DNA of 64,000 nt, taken from positions 1 to 64,000 of the forward strand of contig CAVOGV010000020.1 in assembly GCA_963695445.1 (NCBI GenBank), given 5' to 3'. The notes under the pieces were generated by a model. That model saw only the letters and a program-made list of their open reading frames with translations. It had not been told where the DNA came from and made no database searches. The DNA comes from Thiohalocapsa sp963695445. Its GTDB lineage: Bacteria > Pseudomonadota > Gammaproteobacteria > Chromatiales > Chromatiaceae. A program made the translations under genes and the position numbers. This document shows, in pieces, positions 32,059 through 41,898 of this stretch (its first letter is position 1; each line of letters begins with the position of its first letter).

Positions 32059-32541
32059 ATGTTTCTCATGAAGCCTTGCTTATTTGTGGGCGTCCTAATA
32101 TTGATTCTGCCGATAACTGGTTTCACGGGTGACTGTACAAACTCCGCTCCCGCGGGGGATTGGAGATTGAGCATTAATCTCAACGACCGAATGGTTTGTG
32201 TCAGGAACGCTGATAACACCGGCTGGGAGAACCAGGAACATCATCAGGTGGGCGGAGACTTGGTGGAGTACGCACAGGGCCCGGGCGATCCGGTCGACCC
32301 CACCAGGAAAATCGGGACCTGGACAATCGTCGTTTCAAGTCCTAATAACGCCAATCAGGTTCGGACCATCCGGTACGACTACGATGGAGGACCCAGTTAC
32401 ACCTTCGACCTCTACCGTAATGCCGATGATCCTGCTAATAACAGGCGCATCGCGTTCTGCGAAACGGGTGCAGGTACAGGATTAGTCGCGCTGGGCGTTC
32501 GGCAGGGTAGTGTTGCGTCTCCGACCGCCTGTGTGCCGTGA
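32059..32541 (+). CDS. Small secreted hypothetical protein
   Basis: 160 aa from ATG 32059, with a strong GGAGGT Shine-Dalgarno. Signal peptide (MFLMKPCLFVGVLILILPIT), then a Cys-containing mature part: GDCTNSAPAGDWRLSINLND, RMVCVRNADNTGWENQEHHQ, TIRYDYDGGPSYTFDLYRNA, RRIAFCETGAGTGLVALG. Four Cys in the mature protein could form disulfides. GC and codon use are lower than in neighbours, suggesting recent acquisition. I do not recognise the family. Confidence 0.7.
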   Translation: MFLMKPCLFVGVLILILPITGFTGDCTNSAPAGDWRLSINLNDRMVCVRNADNTGWENQEHHQVGGDLVEYAQGPGDPVDPTRKIGTWTIVVSSPNNANQVRTIRYDYDGGPSYTFDLYRNADDPANNRRIAFCETGAGTGLVALGVRQGSVASPTACVP

Positions 32542-32994
32542 TCCGGCCAAGTGCCACAAGCCTAGTCGGTGGGGTTCGGGTCTTGCCTTCCCCAAGGCCA
32601 TCATCGCTCCTCGCGACCGTGAGCGTTTCTCTAGGCCGGTCTTCGCCCGCTACCTCAACGCCGGATTTCTGGGCTTCGATGCGGAAGTAGGTCACTGCTG
32701 GTCAGCGACCTGCCGGCGCCTCCGCTAGATCGCGGGCCGGTCCGGTACGCGGCACCTCCAGACTGTCCTCATCGAGGTCCAAGATGAGCCCTGGGCCGCA
32801 GACGCCACGCCAGCACGTCCGGGGGGTCACAGCGCGCACACTTTTCGTGTCGCGGATCTGGCGTTTTCGACAGCGAGTCGATGGGAGGCCCGCTAGCGCT
32901 TAACAGAAAAGGGGCCGCAGCGGCTTGGCAAGGCTGCGCACCGATAACCGGGATAGAGAGGTTCGAGGTCCGTGCGCGACAAGACCGGTCCTGA
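32542..32994. other. Decayed intergenic DNA
   Basis: No supported gene. It leads into a transposase remnant and then the IS110 pair, so it is probably old mobile-element debris. Confidence 0.4.
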
Positions 32995-33160
32995 TTAGCA
33001 AGGAACTTCAGCAAACCGGATCTGGCGCTGCGGACACGGACCGCAGGCGACAGTCGCGGTGAGCAGCTGGCTCGGCAGGGCGCGCAGATCGAAGCGGCGA
33101 TTGAAGCGGTAGGCAACGGCGCCGAGGTAATGCTCGGCGTACTTGCTGGGAGCGGCCAGG
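32995..33160 (-). pseudogene. C-terminal fragment of a transposase (IS1595-like)
   Basis: The minus frame ending at TAA 32995-32997 reads SKYAEHYLGAVAYRFNRRFD then LRALPSQLLTATVACGPCPQ, the end of ISXO2-like transposases (HY..AYRFNRRFDL). Only about 53 codons are left, cut at the IS110 junction near 33164. Confidence 0.6.
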
Positions 33161-33164
33161 GTCA

Positions 33165-34750
33165 CCATTTAGCTGACCCCGGTCAATAGGCGACGAAAAT
33201 TCCTCGCGGTCGTGCACGATGATCTCGGTCAATATTCCACGAAACGCTGCGTGGTACCTGTGACGCGCCGTCAGTTCTCTTGTGGTGGTTGCGAGTCCGA
33301 TCCGCACCAGTCACCCTTCAGGATCTAGGCATCAGGGCTGCTCCCAGTCGGGAGAAGTCACCTACGCCCGTTGCTCATACGAGCCCCAGAAAATCATCGG
33401 TGCCCCGCACAGGTCCAAGTGGTGCACGGCGGTGCTCAATGGCGGGCCGTGCGTTCACAGATCTCTGGCTTGCGCTCCAGCGGATCGCAGCCAACCCGTT
33501 CTGGCTCACTGGCGGGGGCGTCTCGGTCACATACGCTGTTGCTCCGTGTCGGTTGCAATCATGGGCGGGAATGCCTCGGGGCTCAATCAGGTCTGGTGGC
33601 TGGTCGCCAACCCCGTCTCCAAGCTCACCGAGGCATGCCCGATTCGGTTCAGGCGAAGGCGCGGTTCACGTCGAACGCGCTGCCGTCGCGCAGAATGTGA
33701 TAGCAGGCGCGTGCCAGCTTGTGGGCGACCGCCTTGATCGCGACCACGCCCTTGGTCTTCGCGCGCTTGCGTTGATAATAGCGCTTGATCTGCGGGTTGT
33801 AGCGCACGGCGAAGTTGGCCGCCTCCACATACGCCCACGCCAGATACTTGTTGCCGTTCTTAGTGTTGCCCTTGCCCTTCTGCTTGCCGTTGGAGACGTG
33901 CGTGCTGCCGACACAGCGGCAGTAGGAGGCATAGTTGCCGACCCCGGCAAAGCGCTCGATGGGGCCGGTCTCCAGCGCGATGGTCAGCCCGAGGATGCGC
34001 CCGATGCCGCTGACCGTGAGCAGCGGTTGCCAGACCTGCGTCGCTTTCGTCTGCCGCCAGGCCTCGCGCTCCAGCAGATCGATCGCTGCCTGCTGAGCGC
34101 GCATCGCCAGCACCGTGCTCTGGATCGCCAGCGCCAGGTTGGGGTCGGTGACCAGCTCGGCGACCGACTCCGGCGTCAACCGCCGGGCCTCGTTGGCGCT
34201 GAGCGAGCGTCCGCGGTTGCGCGAGAACAGGTTCTGCACCGCCAGGAGGTTGGCCGTATGTTGATGCACCAGGCTGAGCCGACGTCGCAGCAGATCGCGC
34301 ACCGCTCGCTCGGCCTTGGGGTAGATATACCCCTCGGGCAACAGCCCGAGGCGCAGCAGCTTGGCCAGCCAGGCCGCGTCGGTGTCGTCGTCGCTGTACT
34401 TCAGCCCGCTGTACTGCACGATCGCCGCGGTGTTGGCCAGGTGCACTCCGTAGCCCGCCTCCATCAACGCATCCACCAGCCAATACCAGTTGTACGTCGA
34501 CTCCACCACGATGCCGCTGATCTCTTCTCGGTACGGCGCCAGTGTTGCCAAGACCGTCTCCAGGTCATTGGCCAGACGCTTGCGATACACGATCCGGTCG
34601 GCCTCGTCGGTCAGGGCCACGACGTTGTTGTTTGAATGAAGATCGATTCCGCCGTACAGTGTCATCGTCGACTCCTCCTCGGGGCTGTGGTTGTTGGATA
34701 TTGCTAACCCAACTGTAGCTTGCGGGGTGGAGTCGGCTAGATGATTATCA
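33165..34750 (-). mobile_element. IS110-family element, left copy
   Basis: About 1586 bp. Its boundary is inferred by comparing the left flank GAGCGGCCAGGGTCA (33150-33164) plus the right flank GGTCTTG (34751 on) with the uninterrupted RAYT end at copy 1, GAGCGGCCAGGGTCAGGTCT. The element thus sits between GGGTCA and GGTCTTG with TCA at both junctions. Contains one transposase gene, about 85 bp upstream of it and about 484 bp of non-coding DNA downstream. The right copy (35641-37226) is its mirror image with only rare differences. Confidence 0.8.
33649..34665 (-). CDS. IS110-family transposase (DEDD RuvC-like), left copy
   Basis: 338 aa. N-terminal RuvC-like domain: LYGGIDLHSNNNVVALTDEA (first Asp), GIVVESTYNWYWLVDALMEA (Glu), YSDDDTDAAWLAKLLRLGLL (Asp pair). 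C-terminal Transposase_20 domain: LLTVSGIGRILGLTIALETG, YCRCVGSTHVSNGKQKGKG with the conserved Ser, and KNGNKYLAWAYVEAANFAVR. Same product as the right copy. Active-looking. Confidence 0.95.
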   Translation of the reverse strand: MTLYGGIDLHSNNNVVALTDEADRIVYRKRLANDLETVLATLAPYREEISGIVVESTYNWYWLVDALMEAGYGVHLANTAAIVQYSGLKYSDDDTDAAWLAKLLRLGLLPEGYIYPKAERAVRDLLRRRLSLVHQHTANLLAVQNLFSRNRGRSLSANEARRLTPESVAELVTDPNLALAIQSTVLAMRAQQAAIDLLEREAWRQTKATQVWQPLLTVSGIGRILGLTIALETGPIERFAGVGNYASYCRCVGSTHVSNGKQKGKGNTKNGNKYLAWAYVEAANFAVRYNPQIKRYYQRKRAKTKGVVAIKAVAHKLARACYHILRDGSAFDVNRAFA

Positions 34751-35602
34751 GGTCTTGCGTTTTGCCTCTCTTACCCGAAGCACGATGCGGCTGACCCGCG
34801 CGTAATGGAGGCCGAAGTACTCGCCGATCTCCTTCAACGTATAGCCGCCGCTGGCATAGGCGACCGCGATTGCCTCATCGCGGTCCGGGTACAGGGTGGC
34901 ATATTCGGCCAGCGGCTTGGCGGGCGGGCGGCGCTGCGCGCGCGGGACTTCCGAGAGATCCCGGTCCTTCGGCAGCCGGCGCCGGAGATTGTCCACGAAC
35001 GACTCCGAGCCGAGAAAGACCTGGTGCTTGAGTTGCTCCCAAGGCCCGGCTTGGCCGATGCCTTCGGCGACGAAGCGCCGATAGCTCGCGACGGCAGCCT
35101 GCTCGGTGGCGCCGAAGGCCGAAAGCAACCAATCCCGGCGCAGCCACTCCGGACATGCCGCCTCCCCCGTCGTCGCGCGGTAACTGCTCCAAGGCCAATC
35201 TTCTGCTCGGCTGACCATCCCCGCTCGAACCGGGTTCAGCACGATGTACCGCGCCAGCTCCGTGAGGTAGGTCTCTTTCTGGACGAGGATCGCCTTGTAG
35301 CGGCCCTGGAAGACGTGCCCACAGCGCCCGTGCACGTCATTGAAGCGCTGGGTATAGACGCCGTTGAGTTGCCGCATCCCTTTGGCCAGGTTCGCGTCCG
35401 GCGTCTCCATCAGCAGGTGGTAGTGGTTCGTCATCAGACAGTAGGCGTGCCCCCACCAGTTGAAGCGCTCGCAAACATCGGCCAGCAGACCGAGGAACAT
35501 TCGCCGGTCGCCGTCACCGCGATAGATGTCCTCACGCCCGTCACCGCGCGAGGTGAGGTGGTACAAAGCGCCGGGAAACTCGATTCTGAGGGGGCGAGCC
35601 AT
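34748..35602 (-). CDS. REP-associated tyrosine transposase (RAYT, Y1_Tnp), complete
   Basis: 284 aa: MARPLRIEFPGALYHLTSRG, HUH motif YCLMTNHYHLLMETP, GRCGHVFQGRYKAILVQKET, catalytic Tyr region ETYLTELARYIVLNPVRAGM, and C-terminal HTH YTLKEIGEYFGLHYARVSRI. RAYT proteins are relatives of IS200/IS605 TnpA that process REP hairpins. Two REP-like families occur in this window, but neither flanks this gene, so they cannot be assigned to it by position. Confidence 0.93.
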   Translation of the reverse strand: MARPLRIEFPGALYHLTSRGDGREDIYRGDGDRRMFLGLLADVCERFNWWGHAYCLMTNHYHLLMETPDANLAKGMRQLNGVYTQRFNDVHGRCGHVFQGRYKAILVQKETYLTELARYIVLNPVRAGMVSRAEDWPWSSYRATTGEAACPEWLRRDWLLSAFGATEQAAVASYRRFVAEGIGQAGPWEQLKHQVFLGSESFVDNLRRRLPKDRDLSEVPRAQRRPPAKPLAEYATLYPDRDEAIAVAYASGGYTLKEIGEYFGLHYARVSRIVLRVREAKRKT

Positions 35603-35643
35603 GCCCTAACCTTAGCACGCCAGGGGCAAAAGACAAGACCTGA
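34748..35643 (-). mobile_element. RAYT element copy 2 between two IS110-family copies
   Basis: The ends are near-perfect inverted repeats: TCAGGTCTTGCGTTTTGCC on the left and GGGCAAAAGACAAGACCTGA on the right. Each end runs directly into an IS110 copy. Reconstructing the flanks gives GGGTCAGGTCTTG ... CAAGACCTGACCC as the element's terminal repeats, longer than the gene itself requires. Confidence 0.8.
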
Positions 35644-35725
35644 TAATCATCTAGCCGACTCCACCCCGCAAGCTACAGTTGGGTTAGCAATATCCAACAA
35701 CCACAGCCCCGAGGAGGAGTCGACG

Positions 35726-36742
35726 ATGACACTGTACGGCGGAATCGATCTTCATTCAAACAACAACGTCGTGGCCCTGACGGACGAGGCCGACCGGATC
35801 GTGTATCGCAAGCGTCTGGCCAATGACCTGGAGACGGTCTTGGCAACACTGGCGCCGTACCGAGAAGAGATCAGCGGCATCGTGGTGGAGTCGACGTACA
35901 ACTGGTATTGGCTGGTGGATGCGTTGATGGAGGCGGGCTACGGAGTGCACCTGGCCAACACCGCGGCGATCGTGCAGTACAGCGGGCTGAAGTACAGCGA
36001 CGACGACACCGACGCGGCCTGGCTGGCCAAGCTGCTGCGCCTCGGGCTGTTGCCCGAGGGGTATATCTACCCCAAGGCCGAGCGAGCGGTGCGCGATCTG
36101 CTGCGACGTCGGCTCAGCCTGGTGCATCAACATACGGCCAACCTCCTGGCGGTGCAGAACCTGTTCTCGCGCAACCGCGGACGCTCGCTCAGCGCCAACG
36201 AGGCCCGGCGGTTGACGCCGGAGTCGGTCGCCGAGCTGGTCACCGACCCCAACCTGGCGCTGGCGATCCAGAGCACGGTGCTGGCGATGCGCGCTCAGCA
36301 GGCAGCGATCGATCTGCTGGAGCGCGAGGCCTGGCGGCAGACGAAAGCGACGCAGGTCTGGCAACCGCTGCTCACGGTCAGCGGCATCGGGCGCATCCTC
36401 GGGCTGACCATCGCGCTGGAGACCGGCCCCATCGAGCGCTTTGCCGGGGTCGGCAACTATGCCTCCTACTGCCGCTGTGTCGGCAGCACGCACGTCTCCA
36501 ACGGCAAGCAGAAGGGCAAGGGCAACACTAAGAACGGCAACAAGTATCTGGCGTGGGCGTATGTGGAGGCGGCCAACTTCGCCGTGCGCTACAACCCGCA
36601 GATCAAGCGCTATTATCAACGCAAGCGCGCGAAGACCAAGGGCGTGGTCGCGATCAAGGCGGTCGCCCACAAACTGGCACGCGCCTGCTATCACATTCTG
36701 CGCGACGGCAGCGCGTTCGACGTGAACCGCGCCTTCGCCTGA
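35726..36742 (+). CDS. IS110-family transposase, right copy
   Basis: 338 aa, same protein as the left copy. Preceded by GAGGAGGAGTCGACG (SD). Just upstream, GTTGG-GTTAGCAATAT-CCAAC (about 35678-35698) can form a small hairpin in the short 5' non-coding segment. Active-site residues of both the DEDD and Ser domains are intact. Confidence 0.95.
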   Translation: MTLYGGIDLHSNNNVVALTDEADRIVYRKRLANDLETVLATLAPYREEISGIVVESTYNWYWLVDALMEAGYGVHLANTAAIVQYSGLKYSDDDTDAAWLAKLLRLGLLPEGYIYPKAERAVRDLLRRRLSLVHQHTANLLAVQNLFSRNRGRSLSANEARRLTPESVAELVTDPNLALAIQSTVLAMRAQQAAIDLLEREAWRQTKATQVWQPLLTVSGIGRILGLTIALETGPIERFAGVGNYASYCRCVGSTHVSNGKQKGKGNTKNGNKYLAWAYVEAANFAVRYNPQIKRYYQRKRAKTKGVVAIKAVAHKLARACYHILRDGSAFDVNRAFA

Positions 36743-36750
36743 ACCGAATC

Positions 36751-36828
36751 GGGCATGCCTCGGTGAGCTTGGAGACGGGGTTGGCGACCAGCCACCAGAC
36801 CTGATTGAGCCCCGAGGCATTCCCGCCC
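36751..36828 (+). ncRNA. Candidate bridge/seek RNA hairpin of the IS110-family element
   Basis: GGGCATGCCTCGG (36751-36763) pairs with CCGAGGCATTCCCGCCC (36812-36828) to form a stem with a small bulge around a 48-nt loop. The loop contains AGACCTGA (36797-36804), identical to the RAYT end (CAAGACCTGA) into which this element is inserted. The same structure exists in mirror image in the left copy (33563-33640). IS110-family transposases use such RNAs to choose targets (established); this specific RNA is a prediction from one hairpin and an 8-nt match. Confidence 0.4.
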
Positions 36829-37226
36829 ATGATTGCAACCGACACGGAGCAACAGCGTATGTGACCGAGACGCCCCCGCCAGTGAGCCAGAACGGGTTGG
36901 CTGCGATCCGCTGGAGCGCAAGCCAGAGATCTGTGAACGCACGGCCCGCCATTGAGCACCGCCGTGCACCACTTGGACCTGTGCGGGGCACCGATGATTT
37001 TCTGGGGCTCGTATGAGCAACGGGCGTAGGTGACTTCTCCCGACTGGGAGCAGCCCTGATGCCTAGATCCTGAAGGGTGACTGGTGCGGATCGGACTCGC
37101 AACCACCACAAGAGAACTGACGGCGCGTCACACGTACTACGCAGCGTTTCGTGGAATATTGACCGAGATCATCGTGCACGACCGCGAGGAATTTTTGTCT
37201 CCCATTGACCGGGGTCAGCTAAATGG

Positions 37227-37292
37227 TGACCCCGGTGTTTGTTCTGACCCCGGTGTTTGTTCCGGGTGTTCCTTGACCCCGGTGTTCCTCGG
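37227..37292 (+). repeat. Short imperfect tandem repeat at the outer IS110 junction
   Basis: CCCCGGTGTTTGTTCTGACC then CCGGTGTTTGTTCCGGGTGT and TTGACCCCGGTGTTCC: the unit TGACCCCGGTGTTTGTTC occurs about three times with decay. It separates the IS110 copy from the truncated phosphatase gene. The TGACCCCGG start is also the outer half of the reconstructed RAYT terminus. Confidence 0.6.
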
Positions 37293-37567
37293 CCGGAACC
37301 GTGCCGGTCGCCAGGGACACGTGCCCGACGATGGTCTCGGTATTGGCGTGCTGGTACTGGGCGTTGGTGTAGTTGACGCCCTGGTCCATCAGATACCGGA
37401 ACCCGCCGTCGCCGAACAGATGGGCGTAGCGCCCCGGTAGATCACCGCGCAGCGCGTCGACAGTGATCTGCAGGACGAGCCTCGGCGGTTCGGGGTTGTT
37501 GCGCGAGGCTGACAGCCGGCAGCAGACAGGCGGCGATGACTGCCGCACGCAGTGGGGAATAGGACAT
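37293..37567 (-). pseudogene. Truncated alkaline phosphatase/phosphodiesterase-family gene (5' end only)
   Basis: From ATG 37567 a signal peptide (MSYSPLRAAVIAACLLPAVS, LAQ). After a +1 shift near 37490 the frame reads RLVLQITVDALRGDLPGRYA, GGFRYLMDQGVNYTNAQYQH and ANTETIVGHVSLATGTVPAE, the N-terminus of type I phosphodiesterase/alkaline phosphatase superfamily proteins. The coding sequence then ends at the tandem repeat. Only about 90 of roughly 500 or more residues remain. It lies just downstream of a sulfatase on the same strand. Confidence 0.75.
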
Positions 37568-37740
37568 GGTTCCGGTACGAATTGGCGAGCGGGTCATTGG
37601 GGTTATGCCCGTAGTCAGCGACCACCGCCCCATCAGGCGGCGGTGGTCGGGAGGAGCGGCTCTTGGGGGTCACTTCCTGGGGGTCGCTCGATGCGGCGTC
37701 AGCGATGTCTGACGACGCTCGAGACGACCCCGGCAATTGC

Positions 37741-39327
<1,587 letters not shown>

Positions 39328-39510
39328 TCCTTTATCCTCCTCGGTGATGTTTTAATGGACAGGAACGGCTGGCAAGTATGGAGCCCGCAGCGACAGCGTC
39401 AATGCAGGTATCCGTTTTGCGCAAACTAAACCCGAGCAGGCTCTGGTGTTATTTGGAACCGGTTTGAGTTGGTAACCTCGCCTTCAAGGCCCGACGATTT
39501 AGGAATCACG

Positions 39511-40491
39511 ATGAGCCTTGCGCCGGTAGAACAGCCCGACATCAACGCGGCACCGCCGCTGGTGGCTCCCGAGCCGAGCCGCATCGCGCTGACGGTGTTC
39601 GATCCCGATCTGCTGGCCGAGGCGGTTCGTGGGGCGGGCTTCGAGCACCGCCAGCTTCACCCCGGACGCTTCAGCGGCGAGCTGGTGCGGGCCGAGGTCG
39701 GAGGGGTCATCATCGACCGAGGTTGCTACTCGCAGGCACTGCTGGCGCAGGGTGCCTTTTCGCCGCGCTCGATCACTGTTGGATTTCTGCTCTCGGATCG
39801 TGAGCCGGGGTACGTCAATGGGATCCGTGCGCGCGCTCACGACCTGATTGTCTTCCCTGAGAATGGCGAGCTGGACTATATGCTACCCGCCGACACCGAG
39901 TGGTGTAGCGTGCAGATCGAGCGTAACGCCCTCTTAGCCCTTGGCATCGATCCGGCGTGCATCGGGAGGATGTCGGTGGTCTCGCCCGATGCCGGACAGC
40001 GTGGCCCTCTGGCGCGACTCATGCGTTTCGCGCTGGACGGTCTCGTCACTGCCCAAACGCAGCCCGCGTTCCGCGACACGCTCTTCGAAGCGCTCTATCA
40101 GGCCCTGGGGCTGCAGGGGGGGCGCTGTCGCCACCCCAACTTCTCCGAGCGCGCCAACCTGGTGCGCCGCTTCGAACAGTTGGCGGACGCACAGGGCGAA
40201 GAGAGGCGCTCCATCGCTGAGCTGGCGCGGGCCCTGGGGGTCGCACGCCGTACCCTGGAGCTCGCATTCCGTGATTACATCGGGCTGTCCCCGGCGCGCT
40301 ACCTGGCTGTGCTGCGCCTCAACGCCGTGCATCGCGAGTTGCTCAATGCCTGCGAGGATAACCAGCGTGTGGCCGACCTCGCCGCGCGACACGGCATCGC
40401 TCATCTGGGCCGTTTCGCCAGCGACTACCGGCAGATGTTCGGCGAGCTACCCTCTCAGACCCTGCGCCGAGCGCGCCCCCATGCCCGCTAG
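39511..40491 (+). CDS. AraC-family transcriptional regulator, copy 1
   Basis: 326 aa from ATG 39511 (AGGA 6 nt upstream). N-terminal sensing domain (about residues 1-200) and a C-terminal double HTH: IAELARALGVARRTLELAFR, DYIGLSPARYLAVLRLNAVH, VADLAARHGIAHLGRFASDY. Divergent from the sulfatase; the 180-bp gap contains the candidate promoters. A near-identical copy of the same length lies at 46607-47587, and the upstream gap is duplicated as well. Confidence 0.92.
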   Translation: MSLAPVEQPDINAAPPLVAPEPSRIALTVFDPDLLAEAVRGAGFEHRQLHPGRFSGELVRAEVGGVIIDRGCYSQALLAQGAFSPRSITVGFLLSDREPGYVNGIRARAHDLIVFPENGELDYMLPADTEWCSVQIERNALLALGIDPACIGRMSVVSPDAGQRGPLARLMRFALDGLVTAQTQPAFRDTLFEALYQALGLQGGRCRHPNFSERANLVRRFEQLADAQGEERRSIAELARALGVARRTLELAFRDYIGLSPARYLAVLRLNAVHRELLNACEDNQRVADLAARHGIAHLGRFASDYRQMFGELPSQTLRRARPHAR

Positions 40492-40602
40492 ACTCAATTT
40501 CAGGGGCAGTATATGTAACCCGTGGACGTGGTGAGTTATTCACACTGTTCCCGGAATTGCTGGGCCGCAGTGCAGGGCGGCGAAGCCGTTGGTGGCATTG
40601 TT

Positions 40603-41198
40603 TTAGGAGACCCCGACCCAGGGGTTGAAGGGCCAATAGTTGCATCCGAGGTTGGCCAGCCGACCCACCTCGTAGTCGCCGGTCGGGGCATAGACAGACA
40701 GGGCGGCGTTGTACTGCCAAGGGCCGTCTTTCCAGGCGAGCATCTCCGGGATCAGGGTCAGGTCGTCGAGCCCGGATACGCTGTCGCAGACGCGCTTGGT
40801 CCCGAACCCCGCCTGCACTCCCCCGTCACCGACATCCAGACATAGGGCAGCACCGCGGCAACCGTGTAGGAGGCGCCCAGAATAGGCTGCTTGAGGGTAT
40901 AGAAACCGCCGAGCATGAGGGCGTCGCTGATGGCATCCGGGCCGAGGGCGAGGATTCCGGCGGTGGGAATTTTCTTCGATCCCCCGGCGTCGCCACTGGT
41001 AGTGGAGGTAGATCGGCTCGATCACCTAGCCGGGCTTAGTGGGCGCGAGATGGATCAGAGTGGCCACCGAGCCCGGGACATAGCGCCCGGCCCCACCCTC
41101 CGAAGGGCCGGCTATTGGCGGGACCAGAACACAGGCGGCGAGCGCCAGGCCGGAGGCCGCGCGTGCGATGAGGCTCTTCTTGGTGTTCCGAATGGTCT
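40603..41198 (-). pseudogene. Decayed SphA/phenol-degradation-type outer membrane protein
   Basis: Pieces in different frames: RNTKKSLIARAASGLALAAC (signal region), GAGRYVPGSVATLIHLAPTK then an in-frame TAG, AGILALGPDAISDALMLGGF, and SGLDDLTLIPEMLAWKDGPW with QYNAALSVYAPTGDYEVGRL. These are blocks of SphA-like/MetA-pathway outer-membrane channel proteins. The stop, shifts and missing C-terminus show real decay. Related genes often accompany sulfatase or aromatic-degradation clusters. Confidence 0.65.
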
Positions 41199-41211
41199 CG
41201 TGCTCCGATGC

Positions 41212-41865
41212 TCAGCGACTGGCCGCCGCAAGCACCCGCTGATTCCAGTAAGGGGTCGTGCTCATCAGCACCCGGCCGGCCCCGGAATAGACCCGCACCA
41301 CGGACTCTCCCGAGAGCCAATAACCGATGAGGTTCCTGACCGGCCTACGCACTCGGTAGCGGAGCCCAGCGGTGCGTGCAATGACAAGCTTCCCCTCCAC
41401 CGAAATGGATTCGTCATCCAGGCTGATCTCGTGGACTGGGCCATCCGCATTAAGCACCGCAACTCCATGGCCGCCGAGCTTGGTTTGGTAGTCGATGAAG
41501 CCTTCCCCGCCCCAAAGCGACGTGAGCACGGCCTCGCGATGCAGGCCCAGCGTCACGCCGCCGTCCGACGCCCAGTAGGCCCCATTCTCCAGGATCCAGT
41601 CCTCCCCATCGACCTCCAGGGCATAGTATCCGCCCATGCTCGACTGCAGCGTGACCAACCCGGTTCCATCATAGCGCGACCGCACAGCGGACTCATTCGA
41701 CAGCGCGCACTTGACGATCTGTCCCAGGCCTGGAATGGGCGTATGCATGCGGATTTCACCTCGCATGTAGGAGAGTGCACCCGACTCCGCTTGGATCGAT
41801 TCCTTTTCCAGGCGGGCCTCGACGTAGCGCATCCCCTCAAGTTCGACGATGTCAAATTTGGCCAT
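41212..41865 (-). CDS. AIM24 family protein
   Basis: 217 aa from ATG 41865 with AAGGA upstream. GMRYVEARLEKESIQAESGA, GGYYALEVDGEDWILENGAY, LHREAVLTSLWGGEGFIDYQ and VLNADGPVHEISLDDESISV match the AIM24/DUF124 beta-barrel family. Cellular role in bacteria is not established. Same strand as the broken TAXI gene upstream. Confidence 0.88.
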   Translation of the reverse strand: MAKFDIVELEGMRYVEARLEKESIQAESGALSYMRGEIRMHTPIPGLGQIVKCALSNESAVRSRYDGTGLVTLQSSMGGYYALEVDGEDWILENGAYWASDGGVTLGLHREAVLTSLWGGEGFIDYQTKLGGHGVAVLNADGPVHEISLDDESISVEGKLVIARTAGLRYRVRRPVRNLIGYWLSGESVVRVYSGAGRVLMSTTPYWNQRVLAAASR

Positions 41866-41898
41866 GTTGGATTCCTTGATCCAGTGACGGCGCCTTGA

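Larger units (their letters stand above)
35641..37226 (+). mobile_element. IS110-family element, right copy (mirror image of the left copy)
   Basis: Base-for-base counterpart of 33165-34750: the coordinates of matching points all sum to 70391, so the arms have no indels relative to each other. Inner junction CAAGACCTGA/TAATCATC, outer junction TAAATGGTGA/CCCCGG. The long non-coding part lies after the transposase gene (36743-37226), the layout described for the IS1111 subgroup, where the guide RNA is downstream. Confidence 0.8.

Noticed and set aside
33280..34635. A 451-codon plus-strand frame antisense to the left IS110 transposase
   Set aside because: It is the reverse-strand shadow of the transposase and non-coding region; low-complexity His/Gln/Arg composition and no homology features.
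34805..36742. A 645-codon open frame spanning the RAYT region and the right IS110 transposase
   Set aside because: Its first 300 codons are antisense to the RAYT gene; only the part from 35726 is the real transposase.
37084..37440. Possible small gene crossing the outer IS110 junction
   Set aside because: It runs through the element end and a tandem repeat; the mirror copy has a different continuation, so it is not a conserved gene.
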